From assembly GCF_024508315.1 (NCBI RefSeq), contig NZ_CP101987.1, forward strand, positions 1,860,001 through 1,924,000: DNA of 64,000 nucleotides, in the 5' to 3' direction. The notes beneath the pieces were generated by a model. It searched no databases. It was not told the DNA's origin and saw only the letters and a program-made list of their open reading frames with translations. Within the stretch, counting starts at the first letter, position 1. Each line of letters begins with the position of its first letter. Origin of the DNA: Cellulomonas xiejunii. Lineage in GTDB: Bacteria; Actinomycetota; Actinomycetes; Actinomycetales; Cellulomonadaceae. A program made the translations under genes and the position numbers. Shown here in pieces: positions 20,315 to 29,665 of this stretch.

Positions 20315-20896
20315 TCAGCGGCGCGGGAGCGGCACGACGCCCTCGGGCAGCGGCGGCAGACCCGCGGCCGTGCACATCAGGGTCGACCAGGCCGTCAGGT
20401 GCGGTCCGAGCTGCTCGTCCCAGGACGTCCACGACGCGCGGATCTCCAGCTCGGTCTGCTCGTCGCGCCGGTCGAGCGCGCCGAAGCTCTGCGACAGCAC
20501 GCGCGTCACGGTGCCGCCGGCCGCGTGCGGGTCGACGCCCGCCGACGCCAGCGCGTCGCGGAACCACGACCACGCGACCTCCGCGAGCAGGGGGTCCGCA
20601 CCGACCTCGGCCTCGAGGCTCGCCCGCACGAGCGTGACGAGCCGGAACGACCCCTCCCACGCCTCCTGGCCCTCGGGGTCGTACAGCACGACGAAGCGCC
20701 CCGAGGCCAGGTCCTCCGCGGCGACCGAACGACGTGCGGTCCGGACCTCGGCCGTGAGCGCAGCCGAGAACGGCGCGATCCGGGCGGGACCGGGTACCTC
20801 GTCGAGCACGATCTCGGGCCGCAGGGGTACACCACGCAGTGAACGCAGGGCACGGACGAACTCGGCGGGGACGTCCTCGGGTCCGGCTGGGGTCAC
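20315..20896 (-). CDS. DUF3000 domain-containing protein
   Basis: This 193-residue soluble protein of the actinobacterial DUF3000 family has the characteristic stretches VLDEVPGPARIAPFSAAL, ASGRFVVLYDPEGQEAWEG and LLAEVAWSWFRDAL. Its function is unknown. The start is a GTG at 20896. It is divergent from gnd and sits upstream of the LuxR regulator and RNase D genes. Confidence 0.9.
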   Translation of the reverse strand: MTPAGPEDVPAEFVRALRSLRGVPLRPEIVLDEVPGPARIAPFSAALTAEVRTARRSVAAEDLASGRFVVLYDPEGQEAWEGSFRLVTLVRASLEAEVGADPLLAEVAWSWFRDALASAGVDPHAAGGTVTRVLSQSFGALDRRDEQTELEIRASWTSWDEQLGPHLTAWSTLMCTAAGLPPLPEGVVPLPRR

Positions 20897-21074
20897 GCGG
20901 CGAGCGTACGGTGACGCCGCGCGTCTCGGTCCCCGGCACGCCGACGGCGCGCGGCCCTGCGCGCACTAGGCTCGTCGACGCATCCGCACGTCTCGCTCGT
21001 GCCGGTGCCGGCCCCCAGGCGCGGCACCGCCACACGGTGTCGCGTGCTCACCCGGCATGAAGGAGCGCTCTGTG

Positions 21075-22529
21075 ATGTCAGTCCCGTCGTCGGCCGTCGG
21101 AACCGCGCAGATCGGCGTCACCGGGTTGGCCGTCATGGGCCGCAACCTGGCCCGCAACTTCGCGCGGCACGGGTACACGGTCGCCGTCCACAACCGCACG
21201 TACGCGCGCACGCAGTCGCTGGTCGCCGACCACGCGAGCGACGGCACGTTCGTCCCGTCGGAGTCGATGGCGGACTTCGTGGCGTCCCTCGCGCGGCCGC
21301 GCAAGGTCGTCGTCATGGTGCAGGCCGGTGCCCCGACCGACGCCGTGATCGACGAGCTCGTGCCGCTGCTGGAGCCCGGTGACATCGTCGTGGACGCCGG
21401 CAACGCGCACTTCCCCGACACGATCCGCCGGGAGGCGGCCCTGCGCGACAAGGGCCTGCACTTCGTGGGCACGGGTGTGTCGGGCGGCGAGGAGGGTGCG
21501 CTCAACGGCCCGTCGATCATGCCCGGCGGGACGACGGAGTCCTACGAGTCGCTGGGCCCGATCCTCGAGGCGATCTCGGCGAAGGTCGACGGCGTGCCGT
21601 GCTGCACGCACGTCGGGCCTGACGGAGCCGGGCACTTCGTCAAGATGGTGCACAACGGCATCGAGTACGCCGACATGCAGCTCATCGCCGAGGCGTACGA
21701 CCTGCTCCGCAGCGGCCTCGGTGCGTCCGCGCCGGAGATCGGTGAGGTCTTCGCGGCGTGGAACACCGGTGACCTGGAGTCGTTCCTCATCGAGGTGACC
21801 GCCGAGGTCCTCGCGCACACCGACGCCGCGACCGGGCGCCCGTTCGTCGACGTCGTCGCCGACGCCGCCGAGCAGAAGGGCACCGGCCGCTGGACCGTCC
21901 AGAACGGCCTCGAGCTGGGCGTGCCGATCACCGGCATCGCCGAGGCCACGTTCGCACGGGCGCTGTCCGGCTCCGCGCCGCAGCGCGCTGCCGCACGCGG
22001 CGTCCTGCCGGCCGACACCCTGGCGTGGAACATCCCCGACCCCGGCGCGTTCATGGAGGACGTCCGCCTGGCGCTGTACGCGTCGAAGGTCGTGGCCTAC
22101 TCGCAGGGCTTCGACCAGATCGCGGCCGCCAGCGCGCAGTACGGCTGGGACATCGACCGGGGTGCGATGGCACGGATCTGGCGGGGCGGCTGCATCATCC
22201 GCGCCAAGTTCCTCGACCGCATCACGCAGGCGTACGAGCGCGACCCGAACCTGCCGCTGCTCCTGGCGGACCCGTACTTCACGGCGGCCGTCGCGAACGG
22301 CGTCGCCGCGTGGCGTCGTGTCGTGTCCGCTGCGGCCGCGCACGGCGTCCCGACGCCCGCCTTCTCGTCGTCCCTCGCGTACTACGACGGCGTGCGCGCC
22401 GAGCGGCTGCCCGCCAACCTCATCCAGGCGCAGCGGGACTTCTTCGGTGCGCACACGTACCGCCGCACGGACCGCGACGGGACCTTCCACACGGACTGGT
22501 CCGGCGACCGCGCCGAGCAGACCTGGTGA
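21075..22529 (+). CDS. gnd: 6-phosphogluconate dehydrogenase, decarboxylating
   Basis: Gnd oxidises 6-phosphogluconate to ribulose 5-phosphate and CO2 with NADP in the oxidative pentose phosphate pathway. The 484-residue protein has the Rossmann motif GVTGLAVMGRNLARNFA, the substrate-binding GTGVSGGEEGALNGPSIMPGG region (given in part), and the catalytic Lys/Glu segment HFVKMVHNGIEYADMQLI. The ATG at 21075 is preferred to the in-frame ATG at 21057 because GAAGGAG (21059-21065) lies between them, 9 bases before the second. The downstream ATP-grasp gene overlaps its stop. Confidence 0.96.
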   Translation: MSVPSSAVGTAQIGVTGLAVMGRNLARNFARHGYTVAVHNRTYARTQSLVADHASDGTFVPSESMADFVASLARPRKVVVMVQAGAPTDAVIDELVPLLEPGDIVVDAGNAHFPDTIRREAALRDKGLHFVGTGVSGGEEGALNGPSIMPGGTTESYESLGPILEAISAKVDGVPCCTHVGPDGAGHFVKMVHNGIEYADMQLIAEAYDLLRSGLGASAPEIGEVFAAWNTGDLESFLIEVTAEVLAHTDAATGRPFVDVVADAAEQKGTGRWTVQNGLELGVPITGIAEATFARALSGSAPQRAAARGVLPADTLAWNIPDPGAFMEDVRLALYASKVVAYSQGFDQIAAASAQYGWDIDRGAMARIWRGGCIIRAKFLDRITQAYERDPNLPLLLADPYFTAAVANGVAAWRRVVSAAAAHGVPTPAFSSSLAYYDGVRAERLPANLIQAQRDFFGAHTYRRTDRDGTFHTDWSGDRAEQTW

Positions 22530-23782
22530 GCCGGCGCACGGGGGCACAGGTCCCCGCGCCGCGGCTGCAGCCGGTCGTCCTGGGCGGCGACGTGGGTGCG
22601 TACTCGCTGGCGCGCACGTTCCACGAGGCGTACGGCGTGCGCTCGGTCGTGGTGTCGTCGGTCTCGACGGGCCTCGTGCGGCACTCCCGGATCCTCGAGA
22701 ACGTCGTGGAACCGGGGATCGACGACGGGCCGACCGTGGTCCGACGCCTGCGGGAGGTCGCGGAGCAGCACCCCGGCACCGACCGGGTGCTGCTCGGCAG
22801 CGCCGACTGGCTGGTCCGCACGATCGTCGAGAACCGCGCGCAGCTCGAGGACCTCTACACGATCCCGTACGTCGACGTGGCGACGCTCGACCGGGTCACG
22901 GACAAGGTGCTCTTCGGCGAGCTCTGCGCCGAGCTCGGCATCGACCACCCCGCGACCGTCGTGCACGACGTGCAGGGCGGTGGCACGCCGGACACCTCGG
23001 CGCTGCGCTTCCCGGTGATCGCCAAGGCCGCGGACACCGCGGCGTACCACCTGGTCGAGTTCCCGGGGAAGAAGAAGGTCTTCACCGTCGACTCGCCCGC
23101 GCAGCTCGCCGACCTGCTCGCCCGCGTGCAGGCGTCGGGGTACCAGGGTCGGTTCGTCGTGCAGGACCTCATCCCGGGCGACGACTCCGGCATGCGGATC
23201 CTCACGTGCTACAGCGACGCGGGCGGCACGGTGCGGTTCTCCGGGTTCGGGCACGTGCTCCTCGAGGAGCACACCCCGGGCGCACTGGGGAACCCGGCCG
23301 GCATCATCACGGGGCACGACGAGCAGATCGTCGCGCAGGCGGTCCGGCTGCTCGAGCACCTCGGGTGGACCGGCTACGCCAACTTCGACCTGAAGTACGA
23401 CCCGCGTGACGGGCGCACGGTGTTCTTCGAGCTCAACCCGCGGCTCGGGCGGTCGAACTTCTACCTCACCGCCGGCGGGCGCAACACCGCCGAGCTGTAC
23501 GTGCGCGAGCACGTCCAGGGGCTCGACCCGCTGCCGGACGGCGCCCCCGACCACCTCACCGAGCCGCACCTGTACACGGTGCTGCCACGGTGGCTCCTGC
23601 GCCGGTACGTCGCCGACCCGGCGCTGCGTGCGCGCACCCGCGCGCTGGGGCGCGCCGGACGCGCCACCAACCCGTTGTGGTACCGCGCCGAGACCGACCC
23701 GCGGCGGCTGGCGTACCTTGCGGTCGCGCAGGCCAACCAGGTGCGCAAGTACCGGCGGTACTACCCGACGGGCGGCGCGTGA
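22526..23782 (+). CDS. ATP-grasp carboxylate-amine ligase (D-aspartate ligase-like)
   Basis: The 418-residue protein has the ATP-grasp layout: an N-terminal Rossmann-like region (VVLGGDVGAYSLARTFHEAYG), the ATP lysine segment FPVIAKAADTAAYHLVEFPG, and the metal-binding FFELNPRLGRSNFY. It starts with a GTG overlapping the gnd stop and is coupled by another 4-bp overlap to an aspartate racemase. ATP-grasp enzymes of this type include the enterococcal D-aspartate ligase that attaches D-Asp to the peptidoglycan stem. I infer the same role here, in line with the L-Orn-D-Asp or D-Glu bridges of Cellulomonas. Another D-amino acid or carboxylate substrate remains possible. Confidence 0.8.
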   Translation: MSRRTGAQVPAPRLQPVVLGGDVGAYSLARTFHEAYGVRSVVVSSVSTGLVRHSRILENVVEPGIDDGPTVVRRLREVAEQHPGTDRVLLGSADWLVRTIVENRAQLEDLYTIPYVDVATLDRVTDKVLFGELCAELGIDHPATVVHDVQGGGTPDTSALRFPVIAKAADTAAYHLVEFPGKKKVFTVDSPAQLADLLARVQASGYQGRFVVQDLIPGDDSGMRILTCYSDAGGTVRFSGFGHVLLEEHTPGALGNPAGIITGHDEQIVAQAVRLLEHLGWTGYANFDLKYDPRDGRTVFFELNPRLGRSNFYLTAGGRNTAELYVREHVQGLDPLPDGAPDHLTEPHLYTVLPRWLLRRYVADPALRARTRALGRAGRATNPLWYRAETDPRRLAYLAVAQANQVRKYRRYYPTGGA

Positions 23783-24504
23783 GCGTGGCACCGGCCCGCG
23801 GCCGGGTCGAGGTCGGCGTCATCGGCGGCGTCGGCCCGGCCGCGACGGTGTGCTTCCTCGACCTCGTCGTCCGGCACACCGCCGCCGAGCGCGACCAGGA
23901 CCACGTCGACCTGGTCGTGCTCCAGCACTCGACGATCCCGGACCGCACGGCGTACATCCTGGGGCGCTCGGACGAGGACCCGGGGCCCGTCATGGCGGAC
24001 GACGCCCGGCGCCTCGAGCGGCTCGGCGTCGGCTTCGTGGTCGTCCCGTGCAACACCGCGCACCACTTCACCGACGAGGTCGCGGCCGCCGTCGACGTGC
24101 CGGTGCTCAGCATCGTGGACGAGACGGCCGACGAGGTCGCAGCCCGGCCCGGCACGGCCCGCGTGGGCGTCCTCGCGACGAGCGGTACCCTCGCCGCGCA
24201 CGTGTACCAGCGGGCCTTCGAGGTGCGCGGCCTGCAGACCCTGGTCCCCGACGACGCCGACCAGGAGGCCGTCATGGGGATCATCTACGACCAGGTCAAG
24301 GCCGGTCTGCCGGCCGACGTCGCGGCGCTGCACGCCGTCGCCGACCGGCTGCGCGCGCGCGGGGCCGACGTCGTCGTCCTCGGGTGCACCGAGCTGTCGG
24401 TCGTCGCCGCCGCGCACGACCTGCTCGCCGACGACCGGTACGTCGACTCCCTGGACGTGCTGGCGCGTCGCACCGTGGAGCGCGCGGGGTACCCCCTGCG
24501 CTGA
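23779..24504 (+). CDS. Aspartate/glutamate racemase family protein
   Basis: The 241-residue protein has the two catalytic cysteine motifs of cofactor-independent racemases, VPCNTAHHF and LGCTELSVV, and the family start VGVIGGVGPAATVCFLD. It should interconvert L- and D-aspartate. The GTG start overlaps the stop of the ATP-grasp ligase, so production of D-Asp and its ligation appear coupled. A role in glutamate racemisation cannot be excluded. Confidence 0.88.
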   Translation: MSVAPARGRVEVGVIGGVGPAATVCFLDLVVRHTAAERDQDHVDLVVLQHSTIPDRTAYILGRSDEDPGPVMADDARRLERLGVGFVVVPCNTAHHFTDEVAAAVDVPVLSIVDETADEVAARPGTARVGVLATSGTLAAHVYQRAFEVRGLQTLVPDDADQEAVMGIIYDQVKAGLPADVAALHAVADRLRARGADVVVLGCTELSVVAAAHDLLADDRYVDSLDVLARRTVERAGYPLR

Positions 24505-24526
24505 GGTGCGCCTCTGCGACGGCCGG

Positions 24527-25012
24527 TCAGCCGAGCTCGCTGGTCCCCGAGTAGAGGTGGAGCACGGGGACGTGCAGCTCCTCGCGGGCCCGCGAGGCCC
24601 AGTCGGTGTGGAAGGTGTCCTCCACCATGTGCGGGTACGTCACGACGACGACCTCACGCACGTCACCGCCGGCGACGGCGCTGCGCAGTGCGGGCAACGG
24701 GTCGTCGTCCGTGACCTCACCCGTCGCGGTCCGTCCCGCGGCGGTGAACGCCGCGACGCTGCCGGCGATCTGCTGCGCCGCGGTCTCGCGCGCCTGCGTG
24801 CGGCTGGGCTCGTGGCCGGTAGCCCGGTCCCAGGCCTCGCGCAGCTCGCCCATGCTCAGTGCGTCGATGATCCAGGGGACGAGGGGGCGTTCGGTGTCGG
24901 CGGGCACGAGCACCCGGTAGCTGGGCGTCTCGTCGGGGTGCAGACCCACGATCTGGCGGACGTCGGACTCGGCGAGGGTGTCCTCGGTGAGGACGAGGAT
25001 GGTGGCGGTCAC
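24527..25012 (-). CDS. Conserved hypothetical protein
   Basis: The 161-residue protein starts with TATILVLTEDTLAESDVRQI and ends with VVVVTYPHMVEDTFHTDWAS and VPVLHLYSGTSELG. It reads as a small alpha/beta fold with no transmembrane segment and no known catalytic motif. The GTG start overlaps the stop of the RibD-C gene, so the two are cotranscribed. I do not recognise the family function. Confidence 0.72.
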   Translation of the reverse strand: MTATILVLTEDTLAESDVRQIVGLHPDETPSYRVLVPADTERPLVPWIIDALSMGELREAWDRATGHEPSRTQARETAAQQIAGSVAAFTAAGRTATGEVTDDDPLPALRSAVAGGDVREVVVVTYPHMVEDTFHTDWASRAREELHVPVLHLYSGTSELG

Positions 25013-25806
25013 GTCCCCGAGCCTACGGGTGCACGCAGGTCCCAGCAGGCCAGGAGCGTGCCGTCGCTCGCGTGCAGCAGGTGGCGCAGCCACGCCCGAC
25101 GGGCCGGGTCGAGCGCGGACGCGCCCATCGCGGGCCGGGGCGCGTCGCCCGCGAGCAGCAGCGGGCTGGTCGTCAGGCACAGCTCGTCGACGACGTCGGC
25201 GGCGAGCAGGTCGGCCAGCAGGCGCGGTCCGCCCTCGGCCAGCACGTGCCGCAGGCCCCGCGCACCCAGGACGTGGACGGCCGCCCGCAGATCGGGGGAG
25301 TCGGGGTCACGTGCGCCCGGCACGACCAGTGCCCGGTCGGCCCCGACCGCTGCGCGGGCCCGCTCGGCGCCGCCCGCTCCCGTCACGACGAACGGCGGGT
25401 GGGGGCCGCCTCGCAGGCCCCTCGGCACGTCGCCGCGGCGGGTGACCACGGCGAGCTCGATCCGTGGTGCCAGCCCGGCGGCCTCACGCGCGGCGCGCAG
25501 GTGGGCGGCGACCGGGAGCTCCCGGTAGCCCTCGGCCCGCACGGTGCCGGCCCCGACGAGCACGACGTCGGCCAGGGCCCGGAGCACCGCGAACACCCGG
25601 CGGTCCGCCGGTGTGCCGAGCGAGCCGGAACGACCGTCGGTCCCGGTCGCAGCACCGTCGATGCTCGCCACCATGTTCGCGCGGACGCGTGCGTCGGCAC
25701 GCTCACGCGCGAAGAGGCGCACGAGGTCGCCGTCGCCCGGCGGCGCAGCGAGCCGCCGGTCGTCGCGCGCGGGCACCAGGAGGTCGAGCTCGACGTCGGC
25801 GGGCAC
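25009..25806 (-). CDS. RibD C-terminal domain reductase (pyrimidine reductase family)
   Basis: This 265-residue protein has the dihydrofolate reductase-like RibD-C fold: RANMVASIDGAATGTDGRSG, DVVLVGAGTVRAEGY and VLAEGGPRLLADLL are diagnostic. RibD-C domains reduce the ribosyl side chain in riboflavin synthesis with NADPH. This stand-alone copy has no deaminase domain and no rib genes nearby, so it may act on another pteridine-like substrate. It is coupled to the downstream hypothetical gene. Confidence 0.85.
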   Translation of the reverse strand: MPADVELDLLVPARDDRRLAAPPGDGDLVRLFARERADARVRANMVASIDGAATGTDGRSGSLGTPADRRVFAVLRALADVVLVGAGTVRAEGYRELPVAAHLRAAREAAGLAPRIELAVVTRRGDVPRGLRGGPHPPFVVTGAGGAERARAAVGADRALVVPGARDPDSPDLRAAVHVLGARGLRHVLAEGGPRLLADLLAADVVDELCLTTSPLLLAGDAPRPAMGASALDPARRAWLRHLLHASDGTLLACWDLRAPVGSGT

Positions 25807-25879
25807 GCGCCCAGGCTAGGGGCACGGCCCGCCGCAGCACGCGAGGCGCCACCGGTGGCGCCCGACGGGGGGAGCCGCC

Positions 25880-26026
25880 ATGGCCGGGCGGGTCCGGGAG
25901 GCGTCCGCGCCGGTCGCGCTCGTGGCGTCGGTCGTCCTGCGCGGCGCGGCCGTCGTCGTGCTCCTCGGCGTGCGCCGCGCTCAGCTCCGCGACGTCACGC
26001 GCGCCGCGCCGGGCGCGGCCGCCTGA
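25880..26026 (+). CDS. Possible small membrane protein (48 residues)
   Basis: An ATG at 25880 is preceded at 5-6 bases by GGGGGGAG. It opens a 48-codon frame with a hydrophobic stretch, APVALVASVVLRGAAVVVLL, followed by basic residues. It overlaps the 3' end of cysG on the other strand by 46 bp. The good ribosome site in an otherwise empty 174-bp gap is the main support. No homology is claimed. Confidence 0.3.
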   Translation: MAGRVREASAPVALVASVVLRGAAVVVLLGVRRAQLRDVTRAAPGAAA

Positions 26027-27261
26027 CCTGCCGATCTCGCCGCGACCACGGCAGTGGTGTCGCCCTCGCCCTGCAGAGCGGCGGCCAGGGAGGCCACGGC
26101 CCCCACCACCACGACCGCCGGGTTACGGACACCGACCTCCTGCGCACGGGCGGCGATGTCGGCGAGCGTGCCGAGCGTCGTGCGCTGGGTCGGCAGGGTG
26201 CCGTCCTCGACGACCGCCACGGGCGTGGCCGGGTCGAGCCCGTGCGAGGCGAGGCGCGACATGTGCTCCGCGAGGCGGCCCACACCCATGAGGAGGACGA
26301 GCGTGCCGCGCAGCCGCGCCAGCGTCTGCCAGTCGGTGTCGGCGTCGTGCGCCGAGACGATCGTGACCTGGCGGGCGACGTCGCGGTGGGTCACGGGGAT
26401 GTCGGCCGCGCCGGGCACGGCGATGGCGCTCGTGACGCCGGGGACGACCTCCACCGCCACGCCGGCGGCGCGGCAGGCGGCCAGCTCCTCCCCGCCGCGG
26501 CCGAGCACGAACGGGTCGCCGCCCTTGAGTCGCACGACCCGCTGCCCGGCGCGGGCGCGTTCGACGAGCAGCACGTTGATCTCGCTCTGCGTGAGCGTGT
26601 GCGCGTGCGGGGCCTTGCCGGCCTCGACCACCTCGACGTCCGGCTCGAGCTCGTCGAGCAGCGCGCGCGGCGCGAGCCGGTCGACGACGACGACGTCCGC
26701 CTCGGCGAGCGCGCGGCGACCGCGCGTCGTGATGAGGCCCGGGTCGCCGGGTCCGCCGCCGACGAGCGTGACGTGCCCCGCCCCCGGGCGACGACGACGC
26801 AGGGGGAGGGCCCCGGTGTCGAGCTGCACCTGCAGCGCGGAGCGCAGCGCGACCGCGCGGCGTGGGTCGCCGCCCGCGCCCACCGCGACCGTCACGTCGC
26901 CCGCGCGGGCGACGGCCGGGGTCCAGGCCGTCGACGCGGCGGCGTCGTCGGCGCGCACGCACCAGGTGCGTGCGGCCTCGGCCTCGGCTGCCACCGCGTC
27001 GTCCGTGCGCCGTTCGCCCGTCGCGGTGTGGACCAGCCACGCGTCGGCGAGGTCGCCGGGCGCGTACTCGCGGGCGTGCCACGTGACAGCACCGGCCGCG
27101 GCGAGGTCCGCCAGGTCCTCGCAGAGCGCAGGCGCGACGACGTGCACGTCGGCGCCGTCCGCGAGCACGCCGCGCGTCCGGCGGGCGGCGACCGGACCGC
27201 CGCCGACGACCACGACCCGGCGGCCCGCGAGGTCCAGCAGCAGGGGGTGCCGCGTCGTCAT
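25981..27261 (-). CDS. cysG: Siroheme synthase (uroporphyrinogen-III C-methyltransferase with precorrin-2 dehydrogenase domain)
   Basis: The 426-residue fusion has an N-terminal Met8p-like NAD domain (GRRVVVVGGGPVAARR) and a C-terminal SAM uroporphyrinogen methyltransferase domain (VTLVGGGPGDPGLIT; VVRLKGGDPFVLGRGGEE; PVTHRDVARQVTIVSAHD). It makes siroheme from uroporphyrinogen III, the cofactor needed by the sulfite reductase at the head of this operon. The ATG overlaps the cysN stop by 4 bp. It is the last gene of the sulfur operon. Confidence 0.93.
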   Translation of the reverse strand: MTTRHPLLLDLAGRRVVVVGGGPVAARRTRGVLADGADVHVVAPALCEDLADLAAAGAVTWHAREYAPGDLADAWLVHTATGERRTDDAVAAEAEAARTWCVRADDAAASTAWTPAVARAGDVTVAVGAGGDPRRAVALRSALQVQLDTGALPLRRRRPGAGHVTLVGGGPGDPGLITTRGRRALAEADVVVVDRLAPRALLDELEPDVEVVEAGKAPHAHTLTQSEINVLLVERARAGQRVVRLKGGDPFVLGRGGEELAACRAAGVAVEVVPGVTSAIAVPGAADIPVTHRDVARQVTIVSAHDADTDWQTLARLRGTLVLLMGVGRLAEHMSRLASHGLDPATPVAVVEDGTLPTQRTTLGTLADIAARAQEVGVRNPAVVVVGAVASLAAALQGEGDTTAVVAARSAGQAAAPGAARVTSRS

Positions 27262-28721
27262 ATCCCCGCCCCGGCGAGCCAGTCGTCGTCGCGCTCGTTC
27301 GCCCGTACCGGGGCGAGCCTGTCCAGCAGCGTGGGGCCGATCAGCCCGGCCGCGAGCGTGCTGCCGTCGGCCGGGTCCACCACGAGGAACCCGCCGGTCC
27401 GCCGGTGGGTCGCGTAGTCGTCGAGCACGACGGGCTCGGCCAGCCGCAGCCGGGCCCGTCCGATCGCGTTGAGCCCCAGCGACCGCGGCGCGGCCTCGGT
27501 GGAGGTGTCGGTCGCGTCGATGGTGTGCAGCGTGTCGACCGGGTCCCACTGCTCGACCGTGAGGGTGTCGACGTCCAGCCGGGCGTCGACCTCGCGCAGC
27601 AGGCCCCGCACCGTGCGCGTGCCGACACGCACCAGGACCCGGGCGCCGGGGACCGAGCGGCGCTCGGTCAGCCAGCAGACCGTCCCGACGAGGTCCTGGC
27701 CCGTCGCCACGTGCTCGGCGGCGGGCACGAGGACGTCGCCGCGCGCGACGTCGAGGTCGTCGGCGAGCCGCACGGTCACCGACCGCGGCGCGTCGGCGGC
27801 CTCCAGCGGCCCGTCGAACGTGTCGAGGGCGACGACGCGGCTCGTGCGTCCCGACGGCAGCACGCGCAGCTCGTCGCCGACCCGGACGACGCCCGAGGCG
27901 ACCTTGCCCGCGTACCCGCGGTAGTCCGGGTGCTCCGGCGTGCGCGGACGGATGACGTACTGCACGGGCAGGCGCAGCGGCTCGGTGGACGCGTCGCGGG
28001 CGACCGGCACGCTCTCGAGCAGCTCGAGGAGCGTCGGCCCGTCGTACCAGGGAGCGCGCACCGACCGGTCGACGACGTTGTCACCGTCGAGCGCCGACAG
28101 CGGCACGGCGTGCACGGCGGGCAGCCCGAGCACGTGCGCGTAGTCCGCGAACTCGCGGGCGATCGAGCGGAACGTGGCCTCGTCGAAGCCCACGAGGTCC
28201 ATCTTGTTGACCGCGAGCACGACGTTCGGCACCCCGAGCAGCGCGGTCAGCGCCGCGTGCCGACGCGTCTGCTCCAGCACGCCCTTGCGGGCGTCGACGA
28301 GCACGATCGCCAGCTCGGCGGTCGAGGCGCCCGTGACCATGTTGCGCGTGTACTGCACGTGGCCGGGCGTGTCCGCCAGGACGAACGCGCGGCGGGCCGT
28401 CGAGAAGTAGCGGTACGCGACGTCGATCGTGATGCCCTGCTCGCGCTCGGCCCGCAGACCGTCGGTCAGCAGCGCGAGGTCGACGCCCGCGCCGCCCCCG
28501 CCGCGGGCGGCCGTGGCGCGCTCGACCGCCGACAGCTGGTCGGCCAGCACCGACTTCGTGTCGTACAGCAGCCGGCCGATGAGGGTGCTCTTGCCGTCGT
28601 CGACGGAGCCTGCGGTCGCCAGCCGCAGGAGGTCGCGCTGCGTGTGGTCGTCGAGGTCGACGACCGCGGTGACGTCGGACGGCGCGGGCTGTGCCAGCCC
28701 GGCCGGTGCGTGCGTGCCCAT
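27258..28721 (-). CDS. cysN: Sulfate adenylyltransferase subunit 1 (GTPase)
   Basis: CysN is the GTPase subunit that drives ATP sulfurylase. The 487-residue protein has the G motifs TAGSVDDGKSTLIG, ADTPGHVQYTRNM and AVNKMDLVG, followed by EF-Tu-like beta domains. It has no fused APS kinase, which agrees with an APS-using CysH. Its ATG shares one base with the cysD stop (TGATG), and its stop overlaps cysG. Confidence 0.95.
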   Translation of the reverse strand: MGTHAPAGLAQPAPSDVTAVVDLDDHTQRDLLRLATAGSVDDGKSTLIGRLLYDTKSVLADQLSAVERATAARGGGGAGVDLALLTDGLRAEREQGITIDVAYRYFSTARRAFVLADTPGHVQYTRNMVTGASTAELAIVLVDARKGVLEQTRRHAALTALLGVPNVVLAVNKMDLVGFDEATFRSIAREFADYAHVLGLPAVHAVPLSALDGDNVVDRSVRAPWYDGPTLLELLESVPVARDASTEPLRLPVQYVIRPRTPEHPDYRGYAGKVASGVVRVGDELRVLPSGRTSRVVALDTFDGPLEAADAPRSVTVRLADDLDVARGDVLVPAAEHVATGQDLVGTVCWLTERRSVPGARVLVRVGTRTVRGLLREVDARLDVDTLTVEQWDPVDTLHTIDATDTSTEAAPRSLGLNAIGRARLRLAEPVVLDDYATHRRTGGFLVVDPADGSTLAAGLIGPTLLDRLAPVRANERDDDWLAGAGI

Positions 28722-29665
28722 CAGAAGTACCCCTCGCGCTTGCGGTCCTCCATGGCGGCCTCGGAGGCTCGGTCGTCCGCGCGGGTCGCGCCGCGCTCGG
28801 TGAGCCGGCTCGCGGCCACCTCGGCGATGACGTCCGCGACGTCGGCGGCCGTCGAGTCGACGGCGCCGGTGCAGCTCATGTCGCCGACCGTCCGGTAGCG
28901 GACATGCCGCCGCTCGACGTGCTCGTCGGGACGCGGCCCGCCCCAGGAACCCGCGGTGAGCCACATGCCGTCGCGCGCGAACACGTCGCGCTCGTGCGTG
29001 AAGTAGATGTCCGGCAGGTCGATGCCCTCGCGCTCGATGTACCGCCACACGTCGAGCTCGGTCCAGTTCGACAGCGGGAACACGCGCACGTGCTCGCCCT
29101 GCTTGTGGCGCCCGTTGTAGAGGTCCCACAGCTCGGGTCGCTGCCGGCGCGGGTCCCACTGCCCGAACTCGTCCCGCAGGGAGAACATCCGCTCCTTGGC
29201 CCGCGCCTTCTCCTCGTCGCGTCGCCCGCCGCCGAACACGGCGTCGAACCGGTGCGCGGTGATCGCGTCGAGCAGCGGCACCGTCTGCAGCGGGTTGCGT
29301 GAGCCGCCGGGGCGCTCGACCACGCGGCCGTCGTCGATCGCGTCCTGGACGCTGGCCACGACGAGGCGCAGACCGAGCTCGGCGACCGTGCGGTCCCGGT
29401 ACTCGATGACCTCCGGGAAGTTGTGCCCGGTGTCGACGTGCATGACGGGGAACGGCACCGGCGCGGGCCAGAAGGCCTTGCGCGCGAGGTGCAGCATGAC
29501 GATCGAGTCCTTGCCGCCGGAGAACAGCAGCACGGGTCGCTCGAACTCACCCGCGACCTCACGCATCACGTGGATGCCCTCGGACTCCAGGGCGTCCAGC
29601 TGGGTCAGCCGCGGGGTGCCGGGGGCCCCGACCACGGTGGGGGTGTCGGTGGAGATCGTCGTCAT
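28721..29665 (-). CDS. cysD: Sulfate adenylyltransferase subunit 2
   Basis: The 314-residue ATP sulfurylase subunit has the PP-loop LLFSGGKDSIVMLHLARKAF, the segment VMHVDTGHNFPEVIEYRD and the family's C-terminal EDRKREGYF. It forms APS from sulfate and ATP together with CysN. The ATG at 29665 is chosen because it overlaps the cysH stop (ATGA); an upstream in-frame ATG is less likely. Confidence 0.96.
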   Translation of the reverse strand: MTTISTDTPTVVGAPGTPRLTQLDALESEGIHVMREVAGEFERPVLLFSGGKDSIVMLHLARKAFWPAPVPFPVMHVDTGHNFPEVIEYRDRTVAELGLRLVVASVQDAIDDGRVVERPGGSRNPLQTVPLLDAITAHRFDAVFGGGRRDEEKARAKERMFSLRDEFGQWDPRRQRPELWDLYNGRHKQGEHVRVFPLSNWTELDVWRYIEREGIDLPDIYFTHERDVFARDGMWLTAGSWGGPRPDEHVERRHVRYRTVGDMSCTGAVDSTAADVADVIAEVAASRLTERGATRADDRASEAAMEDRKREGYF

